DNA of 6,217 nt, from assembly GCA_051883735.1 (NCBI GenBank), contig JBJEUH010000059.1, forward strand, positions 1 through 6,217, read 5' to 3'. Made by a program: the position numbers and the translations under genes. Each line of letters begins with the position of its first letter. The first letter of the stretch is position 1. Positions 6,180 through 6,217 of this stretch are shown one piece after another. The DNA is from Ventricola sp051883735 (GTDB lineage: Bacteria > Bacillota > Clostridia > Christensenellales > Aristaeellaceae). The notes under the pieces were generated by a model that saw only the letters and a program-made list of their open reading frames with translations, ran no database searches and was not told the origin of the DNA.

Positions 6180-6214
6180 CATCCCCTTCCCAAGCCGGGA
6201 AGGGGATGTTTTTT
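6180..6214 (+). terminator. Rho-independent terminator after glgP
   Basis: Perfect 12-bp stem (6180-6191 with 6197-6208), loop AAGCC, then six T's (6209-6214). It starts 15 bases after the glgP stop codon. An A-run at 6171-6176 upstream could give partial function on the opposite strand too. Confidence 0.95.
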
Positions 6215-6217
6215 GTT

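Overview
The window looks like chromosomal DNA from a GC-rich, low-copy-element member of the Bacillota (probably the Clostridia). The coding DNA is very GC-rich with mostly C/G third positions. The intergenic DNA is AT-rich, with textbook sigma-A type promoters (TATAAT boxes, 17-base spacers), strong GGAGG ribosome binding sites and U-tract hairpin terminators. The genus is an inference and cannot be fixed from this sequence.

Layout. Positions 1-1937, minus strand: a two-gene unit read leftward. The first gene encodes a membrane-anchored protein with a degenerate forkhead-associated (FHA) domain (1287-1937). The second encodes a SEDS-family (FtsW/RodA/SpoVE) polytopic membrane protein whose 3' end runs off the left edge (1-1282). 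The genes are separated by 4 bases, and the SEDS ribosome binding site lies at the FHA stop codon. Positions 1938-2186: a divergent control region with back-to-back promoters, two inverted repeats between them, and a hairpin in each leader. Positions 2187-3458, plus strand: murA, the first committed enzyme of peptidoglycan synthesis, apparently monocistronic and closed by a terminator at 3486-3510. Positions 3459-3699: murA terminator, then a very strong extended -10 promoter and a roughly 90-base leader. Positions 3700-6165, plus strand: glgP, an alpha-glucan phosphorylase of usual length with intact catalytic motifs, closed by a 12-bp-stem terminator at 6180-6214.

How the genes relate. The left half is a cell-wall locus. 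MurA makes the first dedicated precursor, and the SEDS protein is expected to be a glycan-chain polymerase (partner transpeptidase probably beyond the left edge). The FHA protein is probably an accessory or regulatory membrane factor. The divergent promoters would allow the two units to be co-regulated. glgP has its own promoter and terminator and belongs to glycogen/maltodextrin breakdown, with no visible link to the wall genes.

I see no mobile element, CRISPR array, tRNA, rRNA or evident novel system. The points most worth a second look are the long basic, repeat-bearing N-terminal extension of the SEDS protein, the FHA domain lacking its usual phosphothreonine-binding residues, and compact GC-rich hairpins in all three leaders.
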